Shown piece after piece: positions 1 through 6,275 of a stretch of 12,989 nt of DNA. The notes under the pieces were generated by a model that saw only the letters and a program-made list of their open reading frames with translations, was not told the origin of the DNA and searched no databases. The DNA is taken from NCBI GenBank assembly GCA_945861995.1, contig CAMAWZ010000035.1, positions 1 through 12,989 on the forward strand, in the 5' to 3' direction. Both the position numbers and the translations under genes were made by a program. Each line of letters begins with the position of its first letter. Positions within the stretch are counted from its first letter, which is position 1. This stretch comes from Pseudorhodobacter antarcticus. GTDB taxonomy: Bacteria > Pseudomonadota > Alphaproteobacteria > Rhodobacterales > Rhodobacteraceae.

Positions 1-528
1 CATTTCACCCCAACTGGAGGCGGCACAGGGTTTGTGATTGACCTGCCAGAAGAGATTGTTCCCGATCCGGCCACCACCCAGCCCCCTGCGGCTTTGATTG
101 CCAAAAAGCAGGCCCGCTACCCCAATATCTATGTGCTGCTGGCCGAGGATAACGCTTTGGTGGCCGAGGTGACGATGGCCAAGCTGTCGCGCTTTGTTGG
201 CCGTGTTGAATTGGCCTACAACGGGGCCGAGGCGCTGGCCAAAATTGCCACCGATCCGCCAGACCTGCTGATCACTGATCTGTTTATGCCCGAAATGGCA
301 GGCGATGCCCTGACGGCCGCGTTGCGCGCGGCTGGAAACACCATGCCGATTATTGGCCTAACCGCCGCCGCCGTGGGCGATGATATCCACCGCTTTGACG
401 ATGCGGGGGCAAGCGCCGTTATGGTCAAGCCACTGGATATCACCGCTATTCGCGAGGTCATCGAAGACATATCTCAGCGCAAAGCCGAAAGCCCCGCGCG
501 CGCGAAAACCAAAGCAAAGGTCGACTAG
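1..528 (+). CDS. Hybrid sensor histidine kinase, C-terminal part (ATPase end plus receiver domain), partial
   Basis: The reading frame is open from base 1, so the gene begins upstream of the window. The first codons give HFTPTGGGTGFVIDLP, which matches the last glycine-rich box and final strand of a histidine-kinase HATPase_c domain. This means the GTG at 34 is an internal codon and not a start. After a linker of about 25 residues comes a full receiver domain (roughly 129-460) with the acidic pair AED, the phospho-acceptor Asp in LITDLFMPEM (codon 277-279), the switch Thr in IIGLTAAA and the conserved Lys in MVKPL. A short tail rich in Lys and Ala closes the protein. From the family, the kinase phosphorylates its own receiver or passes phosphate through a phosphotransfer protein. 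No output domain follows the receiver. The signal sensed cannot be read here because the sensor part lies outside the window. It converges with the next gene, leaving 12 bp between the stops. Confidence 0.9.
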   Translation, partial: HFTPTGGGTGFVIDLPEEIVPDPATTQPPAALIAKKQARYPNIYVLLAEDNALVAEVTMAKLSRFVGRVELAYNGAEALAKIATDPPDLLITDLFMPEMAGDALTAALRAAGNTMPIIGLTAAAVGDDIHRFDDAGASAVMVKPLDITAIREVIEDISQRKAESPARAKTKAKVD

Positions 529-540
529 CGGCGGCTTGCC

Positions 541-789
541 TTAGACGTTTTTCTTGCCTTCCAGCGCAGCAATGCGGGTGGCTAGCGCGTCATTTTCTTC
601 GCGGGCTTTTTGCGCCATAGCGCGCACGGCGTCGAACTCGTCGCGCGTCACAAAATTACGCTCGGCCATCCAGCGGTCGATAAACCCCTTCATCGCGGTT
701 TCTGCTTCGGTCTTTGCGCCCTGCGCCACGCCCACGGCGTTGGTCATCAGTTTGGACAGATCGTCAAAAATCTTATTCCCGCCTTGCAT
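541..789 (-). CDS. ubiK: UbiK-family ubiquinone biosynthesis accessory factor (BMFP domain)
   Basis: An 82-residue protein of the BMFP/YqiC (UbiK) family. The N-terminal part (MQGGNKIFDDLSKLMTNAVG) is amphipathic. The C-terminal third (about 48-78, VTRDEFDAVRAMAQKAREE then LATRIAALEGKK) is a predicted coiled coil of the kind that trimerises in this family, and the length is typical. In studied Proteobacteria UbiK helps the soluble Ubi complex make ubiquinone under aerobic conditions. The family was earlier described as membrane-fusogenic. The ATG at 787-789 follows AAAGGG at a spacing of 7. It is transcribed divergently from lgt. A sigma-70-like promoter can be read upstream (823-852). Confidence 0.87.
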   Translation of the reverse strand: MQGGNKIFDDLSKLMTNAVGVAQGAKTEAETAMKGFIDRWMAERNFVTRDEFDAVRAMAQKAREENDALATRIAALEGKKNV

Positions 790-822
790 GATTGCGCCCT
801 TTCAAAGCTGCCTGCCTGCGTT

Positions 823-852
823 GGTATATGGGCGCAATAGCGGCGGATGCAA
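823..852 (-). promoter_or_regulatory. Candidate sigma-70 promoter of ubiK
   Basis: Reading the minus strand, TTGCAT (852-847) is followed after 18 bases by TATACC (828-823), about 35 bases upstream of the ubiK start. Four of six bases match the consensus in each box. This is a prediction by eye only. Confidence 0.35.
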
Positions 853-918
853 GGGCGCGGCGCGTTGACAAGTGCCCCGCAATTCCCGACAAAGCAGCCA
901 AACAGGCAGGAGCCCGCA

Positions 919-1800
919 ATGCCCTATATTCCCTTTCCCAATATTTCGCCCGACGTGTTTTCGCTGACCATCGGCGGGGTGACGCTGGCGCTGCGCTGGT
1001 ATGCGCTGGGGTATATCATCGGGCTGCTGGCGGGCTGGAAGCTGATCGAAGTTATGCTTGCCCGCCCCGCGCTGTGGTCTGGCCTCGCCCCCATGGCACA
1101 GGGGTCGGCAGAGCGGCTTTTAACATGGGTGATCTTTGGCGTGATCTTGGGCGGGCGCATGGGCTATGTGATGTTCTATCAGCCTAGCCAGTTTATTCAA
1201 AACCCCCTGTCCATTTTGTATGTCTGGCAAGGCGGCATGGCCTTTCATGGCGGATTTTTGGGTGTTGTCATCGCGGGCCTGTGGTTCGCGCGCAGCGAAA
1301 AAGTATCGCCCCTTGCGCTGGGTGATCTGATGGCTGCCGTGGCCCCGATTGGCATTTTTCTGGTGCGGATCGCAAACTTTATCAATGCCGAACTGTGGGG
1401 CCGCCCCACCACTGTGCCTTGGGCCGTTGCCTTTCCAGGTGATGCGGCGCAGGCCTGCGGGCAGGCTTTGGGCGAGGTGTGCGCCCGCCATCCCAGCCAG
1501 ATTTACGAGGCGCTGCTAGAAGGCGCGCTGCTGTTTGCGCTGATCATCTATCTGATCTGGCGCAAAGGCTGGCTGCAGCGGCCAGGGGCAGTGATGGGGC
1601 TGTTTCTGGCAGGCTATGGGGCGGCGCGTTTTGCGGTGGAATTTTTCCGCCAACCTGACGCGCAGTTTATATCCGAAGGCAATCCGCTTGGCCTTGCGCT
1701 GCATTTGGGCGGGTACGGCCTGACGATGGGGCAAATCCTAAGCCTGCCGATGCTGGCTGCGGGCCTGTGGTTTTTGGCCCGCGCCAAAGCAAAAACCTAG
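919..1800 (+). CDS. lgt: Prolipoprotein diacylglyceryl transferase
   Basis: A 293-residue inner-membrane enzyme. It moves diacylglycerol from phosphatidylglycerol to the lipobox cysteine of prolipoproteins, the first step of lipoprotein maturation. Family landmarks are all present: GGRMGYVMFY (78-87), MAFHGG with the essential His110, the signature RIANFINAELWGRP (150-163; Arg150, Asn153, Asn156, Glu158), HPSQIYEALLEG (191-202), and ARFAVEFFRQPD (236-247; Arg237, Glu241). About seven hydrophobic segments fit the known fold. I chose the ATG at 919 because it follows AGGAG (908-912) at a good distance and starts the typical MPYIPFPNISP N terminus. An in-frame start at 847 would add 24 non-conserved residues. 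It is the first gene of a run with the methyltransferase (6 bp gap) and pgeF. As an essential core enzyme it is unlikely to be horizontally acquired. Confidence 0.97.
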   Translation: MPYIPFPNISPDVFSLTIGGVTLALRWYALGYIIGLLAGWKLIEVMLARPALWSGLAPMAQGSAERLLTWVIFGVILGGRMGYVMFYQPSQFIQNPLSILYVWQGGMAFHGGFLGVVIAGLWFARSEKVSPLALGDLMAAVAPIGIFLVRIANFINAELWGRPTTVPWAVAFPGDAAQACGQALGEVCARHPSQIYEALLEGALLFALIIYLIWRKGWLQRPGAVMGLFLAGYGAARFAVEFFRQPDAQFISEGNPLGLALHLGGYGLTMGQILSLPMLAAGLWFLARAKAKT

Positions 1801-1806
1801 GCCGAG

Positions 1807-2883
1807 ATGAGCGCGCTTAAGCCCCTAATTCTGGCGCAAATCGCAGCGCATGGCCCGATGCGCCTGTCGGATTACATGGCGCTGTGCCTGCTGCATCCGG
1901 ATCACGGCTATTACACGACCCGCCCCCCCTTTGGCACGCAGGGCGATTTCACTACCGCGCCCGAAATCAGCCAGATGTTTGGCGAAATGCTGGGCCTGTG
2001 TTTGGCCCAAAGCTGGCTGGACAGCGGCGCGCCGCCCGCCTTTACGCTGGCCGAACTGGGGCCAGGGCGCGGCACCTTGATGGCAGACGTTCTGCGCGCC
2101 ACGGCCAAAGTGGCGGGGTTTCATGCCGCCGCCAACATTTGCTTAATCGAGGCATCCCCCGCCCTGCGCGCCGTGCAGGCCCAAACGCTTGCCGCCTATG
2201 CTCCGCGCTGGTTTGGCAGTGTTGATGATTTGCCCGAAGCCCCGCTATACCTGCTGGCCAACGAATTTTTCGATGCCCTGCCGATCCGCCAATTTCACCG
2301 CACGCCCGCCGCTTGGGCCGAAGTGATGGTGGGCGCTGCGGGCGATGATCTGACCTTTGGCAAATCCGCCCCCATATCCCTGCCCGAACTTGACCAGCGC
2401 CTGAATGACACGCGCGGCGGCGATGTGGTGGAATATTGCCCCGCCGCCGCCGCCATGATCACCGCCATATCCCGCCGCATTGCCGCCTTTGGTGGGGCCG
2501 CGCTGATTGTCGATTATGGCGCATGGCACGGCGTGGGCGATACATTCCAAGCCCTGCGCAGCCACGAATTCGCCAACCCCTTGGATGCACCCGGTATGGC
2601 CGACCTGACAGCCCATGTCGATTTTTCCGCACTTGCCAATGCCGCCGCGCCGCACAATCTGCGGGCGCAATTCACGGCCCAAGGCCCGTTTTTGACGTCA
2701 TTGGGGATCGACGCGCGCGCCACTCGTTTGGCCCAATCGCTGCGCGGCCCCGCCCTTGCCGCCCATCTGGCTGCAAAGCAACGCTTGACCAGCCCCGATG
2801 AAATGGGCCAGTTATTCAAAGTGGTGGGCCTGACGCCCGCAGGCGCTCCGCCGCTTGCAGGCTTTGACACGGTGCAGGCCTAG
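1807..2883 (+). CDS. SAM-dependent methyltransferase, MidA/NDUFAF7 family (DUF185)
   Basis: A 358-residue class I SAM-dependent methyltransferase of the family COG1565, which includes mitochondrial NDUFAF7/MidA. Visible landmarks are HPDHGYYTTRPPFGTQGDF (30-48), DFTTAPEISQMFGE (47-60), the SAM-binding loop AELGPGRGTLMADVLR (82-97) and the family signature NEFFDALPI (152-160). In eukaryotes NDUFAF7 dimethylates an arginine of the 49-kDa subunit of respiratory complex I early in assembly. The bacterial substrate is not established by this sequence, so a role at NuoD is inference. The start follows the lgt stop by 6 bp with the weak ribosome-binding sequence GCCGAG. pgeF begins 18 bp after its stop, so the three genes probably share a transcript. 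Confidence 0.9.
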   Translation: MSALKPLILAQIAAHGPMRLSDYMALCLLHPDHGYYTTRPPFGTQGDFTTAPEISQMFGEMLGLCLAQSWLDSGAPPAFTLAELGPGRGTLMADVLRATAKVAGFHAAANICLIEASPALRAVQAQTLAAYAPRWFGSVDDLPEAPLYLLANEFFDALPIRQFHRTPAAWAEVMVGAAGDDLTFGKSAPISLPELDQRLNDTRGGDVVEYCPAAAAMITAISRRIAAFGGAALIVDYGAWHGVGDTFQALRSHEFANPLDAPGMADLTAHVDFSALANAAAPHNLRAQFTAQGPFLTSLGIDARATRLAQSLRGPALAAHLAAKQRLTSPDEMGQLFKVVGLTPAGAPPLAGFDTVQA

Positions 2884-2901
2884 GGCGATTTTGGGACAGA
2901 T

Positions 2902-3651
2902 ATGCTGGAAATCATCACCTCTACCGCGCTGGCCCCAAAGCATGGGTTTTTCACCCGCAAAGGCGGGGCGTCTTCGGGCATCTTTGCAGGGCTGAATTGC
3001 GGCTATGGATCGTCTGATCAATCCGAAGTGGTCGCCATCAACCGCGCCCGCGTGGCCGAGGCAATGGGCGTGGACGATGCGTATCTGGTCACGGTGCATC
3101 AAACCCATTCCGCCATTGCCCTGAATATAACTGGCCCTTTAACCATTCGCCCCGAAGCAGATGCAATGGTCACAGCCACACGCGGCGTTGCCTTGGGGAT
3201 TTTGACCGCCGACTGCCAGCCCGTGCTGTTTGCTGATAGCGCGGCAGGCGTCATCGGCGCGGCCCATGCAGGCTGGAAAGGGGCCAAAGATGGCGTGCTG
3301 GAAGCAACTTTAGACGCGATGCAAGCCTTGGGCGCGCGCCGCGCGGCCATCCATGCCGTCATCGGCCCTTGCATTTCCCAAGCCGCCTACGAAGTGGGCC
3401 CCGAATTTTTTGAAGGGTTTACCGACGAAAATCCGGAAACCCGCCGCTTTTTTGCCAATGGCGCGCATGATCGTATGCTGTTCGATCTGCCTGCCTATGG
3501 GCTGTGGCGCCTGCGCGCGGCAGGGGTGGGCCACGCCGAATGGTGCGGCAAATGCACCTATGGCGCGCCCGACCGATTCTATTCCTACCGCCGTACCACC
3601 CACCTGCGCGAGGCGGATTATGGGCGTCTTATATCGGTCATCCGCCTTTAA
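2902..3651 (+). CDS. pgeF: Peptidoglycan editing factor PgeF (YfiH / laccase-domain family)
   Basis: A 249-residue protein of the YfiH/DUF152 family. The zinc-site residues of the family are visible: VHQTHS (His69), LTADCQP (Cys105) and GAAHAGWKG (His122). The N terminus KHGFFTRKGGASSG and the C-terminal CTYGAPDRFYSYRR are also typical. Members were first annotated as polyphenol oxidases. Later work assigned a role in removing wrongly built muropeptides, and purine-nucleoside phosphorylase/deaminase activity was shown for the human homologue LACC1/FAMIN and some bacterial members. The sequence cannot decide between these. The start at 2902 is 18 bp beyond the methyltransferase stop, after GGGACAG. 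The length is normal. It is the third gene of the lgt run. Confidence 0.93.
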   Translation: MLEIITSTALAPKHGFFTRKGGASSGIFAGLNCGYGSSDQSEVVAINRARVAEAMGVDDAYLVTVHQTHSAIALNITGPLTIRPEADAMVTATRGVALGILTADCQPVLFADSAAGVIGAAHAGWKGAKDGVLEATLDAMQALGARRAAIHAVIGPCISQAAYEVGPEFFEGFTDENPETRRFFANGAHDRMLFDLPAYGLWRLRAAGVGHAEWCGKCTYGAPDRFYSYRRTTHLREADYGRLISVIRL

Positions 3652-3753
3652 CCCCCTTCCAAATGTTTCCCCTTTGGCGACAAACTGATGCCGCAAATCG
3701 GGGTAATGATGGGGTATCGCAGGCAGAAAAGCCGCTTTTACAGAAGGTGCATG

Positions 3754-3876
3754 ATGAAAACCAACCGCCGATGGCTACAATCTGTCATCTTGGCCGCAAG
3801 CGCCGAAGAGGTGCTTTGCTTGCCTTGGGCAGGCCCCGCGCGAACAGCCGCACTGCGCCAGCCAGCCGCCGAATAG
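3754..3876 (+). CDS. Short hypothetical protein (40 aa), N terminus MKTNRRWLQSVI
   Basis: A 40-residue basic peptide: MKTNRRWLQSVILAASAEEV, a PWAG segment, and an Ala/Arg/Pro-rich tail. From memory, similar tiny ORFs starting M(K/N)TNRRWLKSVI with a short LPW motif occur in many Rhodobacterales genomes, and no function is known to me. Support here is the ribosome-binding sequence AGAAGG (3742-3747) placed 6 bases before the second of two adjacent ATGs (3751 and 3754), and a strong intrinsic terminator 33 bp after the stop. The frame is open further upstream (from 3688), but that part has no ribosome-binding site. It has no signal peptide or membrane segment. It could be a leader peptide or a small RNA-binding or DNA-binding basic protein, but nothing here decides this. 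Confidence 0.6.
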   Translation: MKTNRRWLQSVILAASAEEVLCLPWAGPARTAALRQPAAE

Positions 3877-3909
3877 GCTGATTTTATTACATTTTAGACT
3901 AAGATTTAG

Positions 3910-3941
3910 AAAAGCCGCGCCGAGCCTTCCGCGCGGCTTTT
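3910..3941 (+). terminator. Intrinsic terminator downstream of the 40-aa ORF
   Basis: A perfect 11-bp inverted repeat: AAAAGCCGCGC (3910-3920) pairs with GCGCGGCTTTT (3931-3941) across a 10-base loop. The stem is GC-rich with an A-tract before it and a T-tract at its end, so it could work on both strands. Confidence 0.75.
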
Positions 3942-4230
3942 CGCTTGTCTATCACCGCGCACTATCCTTTTGCGCGAGCGATCCCTGCCTTTGCACACCC
4001 CACTTTGCCGCCATCTTCTGCTAGAAGCTTTTTTGGTGTAGGTGCAGGCTTCTGCCTAACATCGCGCCCTGTGAATTGCGGCAAAGGCATGGCACGGCTT
4101 GACCGAAAGCCAGTATTTTGCCACAAAGCACCTATGCAGTTGTCCTGCTGCATCATACCGCCACGGGCACCTTGCCTAAAGGCACCTGCAAGTTGGGCCG
4201 CATTCGGCCCCTCTTGGAACGCTCAGTCAA
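3942..4230. other. Gene-poor intergenic stretch with several small hairpins
   Basis: I see no convincing gene here. Plus-strand and minus-strand ORFs exist (for example 3945-4289), but they lack a good ribosome-binding site and show nothing familiar. Short inverted repeats are present: CTTCT/AGAAG (4015-4027) followed by six T (4029-4034), AGGC/GCCT around 4046-4057, and GGGCCG/CGGCCC with a CATT loop (4195-4210). The first resembles a weak terminator on the plus strand. A small RNA is possible but not shown. Confidence 0.35.
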
Positions 4231-4269
4231 GGCCGCCCCGATGCTCCTCTGGCATCATAAGGGGCGGCC
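4231..4269 (-). terminator. Hairpin at the 3' side of the Lrp gene, possible terminator
   Basis: GGCCGCCCC (4231-4239) pairs with GGGGCGGCC (4261-4269). An inner GATGC/GCATC pair (4240-4244 and 4252-4256) extends the structure. It lies 26 bp past the stop of the Lrp-type gene. There is no good T-tract on either strand, so Rho-independent termination is uncertain. Confidence 0.45.
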
Positions 4270-4294
4270 TGATCCGTTTATGGCGATAGAAATG

Positions 4295-4798
4295 CTAGGC
4301 GTTCTTTCCCAACCGCTCTTCCAGCACGTCAAACGGCAGGCCAGGCAGGTCTTTCGCGCAGCGAATCACAAGGCTGGTCTTAACCGAGGCAACATTTTCT
4401 GCCGAGGTCAGCCCTTCGGTCAGAAAGTTCTGAAACGTGCTCAGGTCAGGGGCGACGCATTTCAAAATGAAATCAATCTCGCCGTTCAGCATATGACATT
4501 CGCGCACCAAGGGCCACGCACGGCAGCGCTGCTCAAAGGCCGAAAGATCCACCTCTGCTTGGCTGCGCAGGCGCACCATCGCAAAAACCTGCACTTCAAA
4601 GCCCAACTCGCGCGCATCCACATCGGCATGATAGCCCTTGATATAGCCCGCTTCTTCCAGCGTGCGCACACGGCGCAGGCAGGGCGGCGCCGAAATGCCG
4701 ACACGGCTGGCAAGCTCGACATTGGTCATCCGCCCGTCAGCCTGCAATTCGGCCAGTATCTGGCGGTCAATCGGGTCTAACTTATTTGCAATGGCCAT
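4295..4798 (-). CDS. Lrp/AsnC-family transcriptional regulator
   Basis: A 167-residue regulator. An N-terminal winged helix-turn-helix (about 6-65) begins KLDPIDRQILAELQADGRMT and includes ELASRVGISAPPCLRRVRTLEEAGYI. It is followed by a RAM/AsnC ligand-binding domain (about 68-150) with VQVFAMVRLRS, ECHMLNGEIDFILKCVA and VASVKTSLVIR. Family members form dimers or octamers, bind DNA as a function of amino-acid ligands, and often regulate themselves and the neighbouring gene. The ATG at 4796-4798 follows GAGGAG (4810-4805) with 6 bases between, so the start is well supported. It is divergent from trxB. The inverted repeat at 4852-4872 is a natural candidate binding site. The effector is not predictable from the sequence. 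Confidence 0.93.
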   Translation of the reverse strand: MAIANKLDPIDRQILAELQADGRMTNVELASRVGISAPPCLRRVRTLEEAGYIKGYHADVDARELGFEVQVFAMVRLRSQAEVDLSAFEQRCRAWPLVRECHMLNGEIDFILKCVAPDLSTFQNFLTEGLTSAENVASVKTSLVIRCAKDLPGLPFDVLEERLGKNA

Positions 4799-4846
4799 GG
4801 GTCACTCCTCTGGGCCTCTATCTAGGCGGCAGGGGGGTGCTGCGCA

Positions 4847-4875
4847 ATAATATTTCGCAAAAGGCGCGAAATTAA
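4847..4875 (-). promoter_or_regulatory. Candidate promoter of the Lrp-type gene
   Basis: On the minus strand a good -10, TATTAT (4852-4847), lies 17 bases from a weak -35, TTAATT (4875-4870). The inverted repeat at 4852-4872 sits between and on these boxes, which would suit autoregulation. Confidence 0.35.
4852..4872. promoter_or_regulatory. Inverted repeat between lrp-type gene and trxB, candidate operator
   Basis: ATTTCGC (4852-4858) and GCGAAAT (4866-4872) are perfect 7-bp arms with a 7-base spacer. The left arm also takes part in an imperfect 17-bp palindrome, GCGCAATAATATTTCGC (4842-4858). The repeat overlaps the predicted promoters of both divergent genes. Confidence 0.5.
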
Positions 4876-4882
4876 TTGTAAT
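4854..4882 (+). promoter_or_regulatory. Candidate promoter of trxB
   Basis: TTCGCA (4854-4859) and TGTAAT (4877-4882) are 17 bases apart. The -10 matches TATAAT in five of six positions and the -35 in four of six. It implies an untranslated leader of about 115 bases before the trxB start. The -35 lies inside the left arm of the inverted repeat. Confidence 0.4.
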
Positions 4883-5003
4883 CGTGCAAAAAATCAGGGC
4901 GCGTTCAACTCCGCCAAATTGTGATGCCCTATTTTCCTGTGGGCCCTTTCGCCGCTGCGGTCGGCGGCTTATATGCAGTGCGACAGACATTTCGGAGGGG
5001 ATG

Positions 5004-5945
5004 ATGACCCAAACGCGCCACACCAAAGTTCTGATCATCGGCTCGGGCCCAGCGGGCTATACGGCAGGTGTCTACGCTGCCCGCGCGATGTTAAACCCCA
5101 TTTTGGTGCAAGGGATGCAGCCCGGCGGGCAGCTGACCATCACGACCGAGGTGGAAAACTGGCCCGGCGATACCCATGTCCAAGGCCCCGATTTGATGGT
5201 GCGGATGCAAGACCACGCACAGGCCATGGGGGCCGAAGTGATCACCGATATCATCCTATCGCTTGATCTGCAAAAACGCCCCTTCACTGCAATGGGCGAC
5301 AGTGGCACCACCTATACCGCTGATGCCGTCATTCTGGCGACGGGCGCGCAGGCCAAATGGCTGGGCCTGCCTTCAGAAGAGAAATTCAAAGGCTTTGGCG
5401 TATCGGCCTGCGCCACCTGCGATGGGTTCTTTTATCGCGGCAAAGAGGTGGTCGTGATCGGCGGCGGCAATACTGCCGTGGAAGAGGCGTTGTTCCTGAC
5501 CAATTTCGCCAGCAAAGTCACCCTCATCCACCGCCGCGACACCCTGCGCGCCGAGAAAATCATGCAAGATCGTTTGTTCAAACACCCAAAGATCGAAGTG
5601 ATCTGGAACAGCGAAGTCACCGAAGTTTTGGGCAGCGAAAACCCCAATTCCGTCACCGCCGTGCGCACGCGCAACCTGCAAACGGGGGCTGTGGCCGACG
5701 TGCCCTGCCACGGCTTTTTCGTGGCCATCGGTCATGCACCCGCATCTGAATTGGTCAAAGACCAACTGCCCCTGCACAACGGCGGCTATGTCGAAGTTCA
5801 GGCAGGCAGCACCCGCACCGCCATTGCGGGCGTCTTTGCCGCAGGCGATCTCACCGACCACATCTACCGCCAAGCCGTCACTTCGGCGGGCATGGGCTGC
5901 ATGGCCGCGCTGGATGCCGAACGGTTTTTGTCGGGGCAGGATTAA
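5004..5945 (+). CDS. trxB: Thioredoxin-disulfide reductase
   Basis: A 313-residue FAD flavoprotein that uses NADPH to reduce thioredoxin in the cytoplasm. Motifs in order: FAD-binding GSGPAG (13-18), PGGQLTITTEVENWPG (40-55), the redox-active CATC (136-139), NADPH-binding GGGNTAVEEALFL (153-165), HRR with a following Arg (176-178, 182) that contacts the NADPH 2'-phosphate, and the C-terminal FAD motif FAAGD (278-282) with YRQAVTSAGMGCMAA. Length is standard for the low-molecular-weight bacterial enzyme. Two ATGs lie side by side (5001 and 5004). I prefer 5004 because GGAGGGG (4994-5000) then has better spacing. A longer open frame from 4884 has no ribosome-binding site and no conservation. 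The divergent Lrp-type regulator is a frequent neighbour of trxB in this bacterial group, as I recall. Confidence 0.96.
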   Translation: MTQTRHTKVLIIGSGPAGYTAGVYAARAMLNPILVQGMQPGGQLTITTEVENWPGDTHVQGPDLMVRMQDHAQAMGAEVITDIILSLDLQKRPFTAMGDSGTTYTADAVILATGAQAKWLGLPSEEKFKGFGVSACATCDGFFYRGKEVVVIGGGNTAVEEALFLTNFASKVTLIHRRDTLRAEKIMQDRLFKHPKIEVIWNSEVTEVLGSENPNSVTAVRTRNLQTGAVADVPCHGFFVAIGHAPASELVKDQLPLHNGGYVEVQAGSTRTAIAGVFAAGDLTDHIYRQAVTSAGMGCMAALDAERFLSGQD

Positions 5946-5970
5946 ACCCGCCCCCCCACTTCTCTTTTTC

Positions 5971-6035
5971 AAAAATATCCTGCGGGGGGTGAATTGGCCA
6001 AAGGCCAAGAGGGGGGCGGCATACGCCCCCGTTTT
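5971..6035 (+). terminator. trxB terminator within a REP-like 3' element
   Basis: Two hairpins stand in series. TTGGCC/GGCCAA (5994-5999 and 6003-6008) has an AAA loop. GGGGGCG/CGCCCCC (6012-6018 and 6024-6030) has a GCATA loop and is followed by GTTTT. They are preceded by CAAAAATATCCTGCGGGGGG (5970-5989). A-rich plus AATATCC plus G-run followed by a GGGGGC hairpin is a pattern I recall at many gene ends in Rhodobacteraceae, so this may be one copy of a dispersed repeat. It also lies between convergent genes and could serve both. Confidence 0.6.
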
Positions 6036-6040
6036 GCGCC

Positions 6041-6265
6041 CTAATGTACCATAACTGGCGTCAGATCATGTTCGCGCGCCACCGAATAGGCCAGCTCGCG
6101 GCTGATGACGAGGGCGATTTGTTTGCCATCCTCTCCCGTCAGCGCATAAATCGTATCCACCCCATCCACCTGCACCCGCAGGCGTTCGGGCAGGCTGTCT
6201 ACGGGCACGGGGCGCACATACACCTGATGGCCTGTGGTTTCGGTGATGTTCAATTTATCTACCAT
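6041..6265 (-). CDS. DUF1150 family small protein
   Basis: A 74-residue protein of the DUF1150 family, which is usually found beside small heat-shock protein genes in Alphaproteobacteria. Characteristic stretches are VYVRPVPVDSLPERLR (15-30), TIYALTGEDGKQIALVISRE (38-57) and the C-terminal REHDLTPVMVH. The function is unknown. A role with Hsp20 is inferred from position only. The ATG at 6263-6265 is chosen because TAGGAGGG (6278-6271) precedes it by 5 bases. This same sequence contains the stop codon of the upstream hsp20, so translation of the two is probably coupled. The frame stays open further upstream, but that part overlaps hsp20. Confidence 0.85.
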   Translation of the reverse strand: MVDKLNITETTGHQVYVRPVPVDSLPERLRVQVDGVDTIYALTGEDGKQIALVISRELAYSVAREHDLTPVMVH

Positions 6266-6275
6266 GACACCCCTC

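Noticed and set aside
34..36. GTG as the start of a stand-alone receiver protein
   Set aside because: The frame is open to base 1 and encodes the end of a kinase ATPase domain, so this is an internal Val codon.
865..893. TTGACA (865-870) as the -35 of an lgt promoter
   Set aside because: No acceptable -10 is found at 16-18 bases downstream (GACAAA at best), so I did not call it.
3945..4289. A 114-codon open frame in the gap after the 40-aa ORF
   Set aside because: No Shine-Dalgarno, unlikely composition (many Cys, Pro, Ser), and no recognised motif. It also begins right after a terminator.
4118..4780. A 220-codon open frame on the plus strand
   Set aside because: It lies opposite the clear Lrp/AsnC gene, starts in the intergenic gap and resembles no family.
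5373..6008. A 211-codon open frame on the minus strand
   Set aside because: It is antisense to trxB, whose motifs are complete.
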